A DNA stretch of 6,079 nt from Alphaproteobacteria bacterium (GTDB lineage: Bacteria > Pseudomonadota > Alphaproteobacteria > Paracaedibacterales > CAIULA01). The stretch lies in the NCBI GenBank assembly GCA_019751935.1, contig JAIEMR010000182.1, positions 1 through 6,079 on the forward strand, written 5' to 3'. The notes beneath the pieces are model-generated. The model worked only from the letters and a program-made list of their open reading frames with translations, made no database searches and had not been told where the DNA came from. Below are positions 5,409 through 6,079 of the stretch, piece by piece. The position numbers and the translations under genes are program-made. How positions within the stretch are numbered: position 1 is the first letter of the stretch; each line of letters opens with the position of its first letter.

Positions 5409-5908
5409 GAGTCTCTTGTTATCCAATAGTGATGTTTACTTCAAGGCAACCTTTCAATTCAATAGAGCATTTTCACTAAAGTTGTATAGCCGCGCATTGC
5501 GGCGTCACTCTGGTGCTCGCGCGTCCTCGAGTATCACAGAATACACTGCGGATCTGCGGTTGAACTCGCTCGCTCACGCTCGGCTCGCCCTTGTTGCGGG
5601 CTGCTAACAGCAGTCCATCCAGCGGCCGCCCGGCCGGCTTTATTCTCGTTTCTGGCACTGCATCGGCTGCAACTTCAGTCAATATTCTCCCATCTTTTTG
5701 ACAGAATTTAGCAATGTTCCTACAGAGAAAACCCCCAAAAGTCTTATTGTGGAAAGTCAAAATATTTGCAGCAATATCCTAACTATAAGAATGTTATGTT
5801 TAAAATCGAAAATTTCATTTGCCTGCTGTGGTTATAGCAACCGGCTTTCTTGAAGCCCCTACAAGGCCAAATAAACGCGTTTTTAAAAAGTTACCCCTTT
5901 CAAGTTTT

Positions 5909-5933
5909 GGTTAAGCAACATTATTTCTGTAAA
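5909..5933. repeat. Candidate terminal inverted repeat of the right IS256-family element
   Basis: GGTTAAGCAACATTATTTCTGTAAA is the inverted partner of 282-306 (18 of 25 positions identical). It lies 45 bp beyond the transposase stop. The inner TCTGTAAA fits IS256-type ends. The outer tip would be GGT at 5909-5911; the base-level boundary is inferred. Confidence 0.6.
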
Positions 5934-5978
5934 ATTGAAAAGAGGGTAATGAAAAAGTTAGAGGTGAAGGGTTAGTTT

Positions 5979-6079
5979 TTAGCGAAGGAATTGAGGGTTG
6001 AGATAAGCTGGAGAAGATTCCCATTCATCGGATAATTCCATGAGGATTGCGGAAACGAGACGGAGGCAAGATGATTCGT
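5979..6079 (-). CDS. IS256-family transposase, C-terminal fragment cut by the window edge
   Basis: The last 32 codons and a TAA stop are present. The stretch 'CLRLVSAILMELSDEWES' followed by 'AYLN' matches the usual end of IS256/mutator transposases, typically 'RLV.A.LME.SEEW..G..YL.M'. This is the conserved tail after the catalytic DDE core, which lies outside the window. The tail runs a few residues beyond the usual end, to '...NPQFLR'. The frame is open up to the window edge. It could be the same gene type as the N-terminal fragment at 1-103, but the two do not overlap and cannot be compared. Confidence 0.8.
   Translation of the reverse strand, partial: ESSCLRLVSAILMELSDEWESSPAYLNPQFLR

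Larger units (their letters stand above)
5027..5908. other. Long intergenic region without a convincing gene, with a GC-rich island
   Basis: About 880 bp separate dapF from the right IS. Besides the promoter, terminator and inverted repeats listed separately, it contains a small GAACG/CGTTC hairpin at 5258-5272. It also holds a GC-rich island at about 5488-5640: 77 of the 120 bases 5521-5640 are G or C, against about a fifth in 5281-5340. A minus-strand open frame with a TTG start (5760 to 5476, 94 codons) and a plus-strand frame (5416-5607) overlap across this island. Neither gives a recognised protein and neither has a ribosome binding site. The island could be the tail of a decayed gene or mobile element. 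5761-5908 shows nothing recognisable. Confidence 0.6.
5909..6079 (-). mobile_element. IS256-family insertion sequence, transposase-downstream end (partial)
   Basis: This is the 3' end of an insertion sequence that continues beyond the right edge. It contains the last codons of an IS256-like transposase and a candidate inverted repeat tip. Its orientation is the same as that of the copy at 1-306. The window shows the opposite end of each copy, so identity between them can only be judged by the inverted repeats, which are similar but not identical, as is normal for the two ends of one element type. Confidence 0.7.

Noticed and set aside
5416..5607. Plus-strand open frame of 63 codons
   Set aside because: It is composition-driven, overlaps the minus-strand frame, its first part lies in AT-rich intergenic DNA, and it has no recognised similarity.
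5476..5760. Minus-strand open frame of 94 codons across the GC-rich island
   Set aside because: It starts with TTG and has no ribosome binding site, no recognised domain and overlap with an open frame on the other strand. High GC content alone lengthens open frames. It is described under the intergenic region instead of as a gene.
1..6079. CRISPR array, tRNA or rRNA genes, toxin-antitoxin or phage genes
   Set aside because: No regularly spaced repeats, no tRNA-like T-arm or acceptor pairing, and no open frames beyond the operon and the transposase ends that resemble such genes.

Overview
The window holds a compact six-gene biosynthetic operon, all on the minus strand, and each end of the window runs into an IS256-family insertion sequence. 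Reading in the direction of transcription (right to left), the operon is dapF, dapA, dapB, folK, panB and a CDF-family metal exporter gene. Gaps between genes are 24 bp or less, and panB overlaps the exporter gene by 11 bp. The three dap products cover dihydrodipicolinate synthesis, its reduction and DAP epimerisation, for lysine and peptidoglycan. FolK serves folate synthesis and PanB serves pantothenate/CoA synthesis. lysC, asd, the amino-transfer step to LL-DAP, panC and the rest of the folate pathway are not here and must be encoded elsewhere.

The presence of meso-DAP enzymes shows a bacterium. The moderately AT-rich DNA, the lack of clear Shine-Dalgarno sequences, and the style of several proteins (for example the 'NCPPNSPDFLNAV' stretch of FolK and 'GAGNDFVMLDNR' of DapF) remind me of the Verrucomicrobiota/PVC group. 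This is a weak impression from memory and not a placement.

Layout: 1-306 is the upstream end of an IS256-family element, with the first 34 transposase codons, a leader with a perfect 32-bp palindrome, and a terminal inverted repeat ending near 306. 307-338 is a 32-bp spacer. 339-5026 is the operon. 5027-5908 is about 880 bp without a convincing gene. It holds a candidate dap promoter, a strong minus-strand terminator nested in a longer imperfect palindrome, a second inverted repeat, and a GC-rich island that looks foreign to its AT-rich surroundings. 5909-6079 is the downstream end of a second IS256-family element in the same orientation, with the last 32 transposase residues.

The most notable large-scale feature is that a whole housekeeping biosynthetic operon lies between two directly oriented IS256-family ends, like the inside of a composite transposon. 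Chance placement in an IS-rich genome, or a contig cut at repeats, is at least as likely. I found no CRISPR array, RNA gene, phage gene or clearly novel defence or regulatory system.
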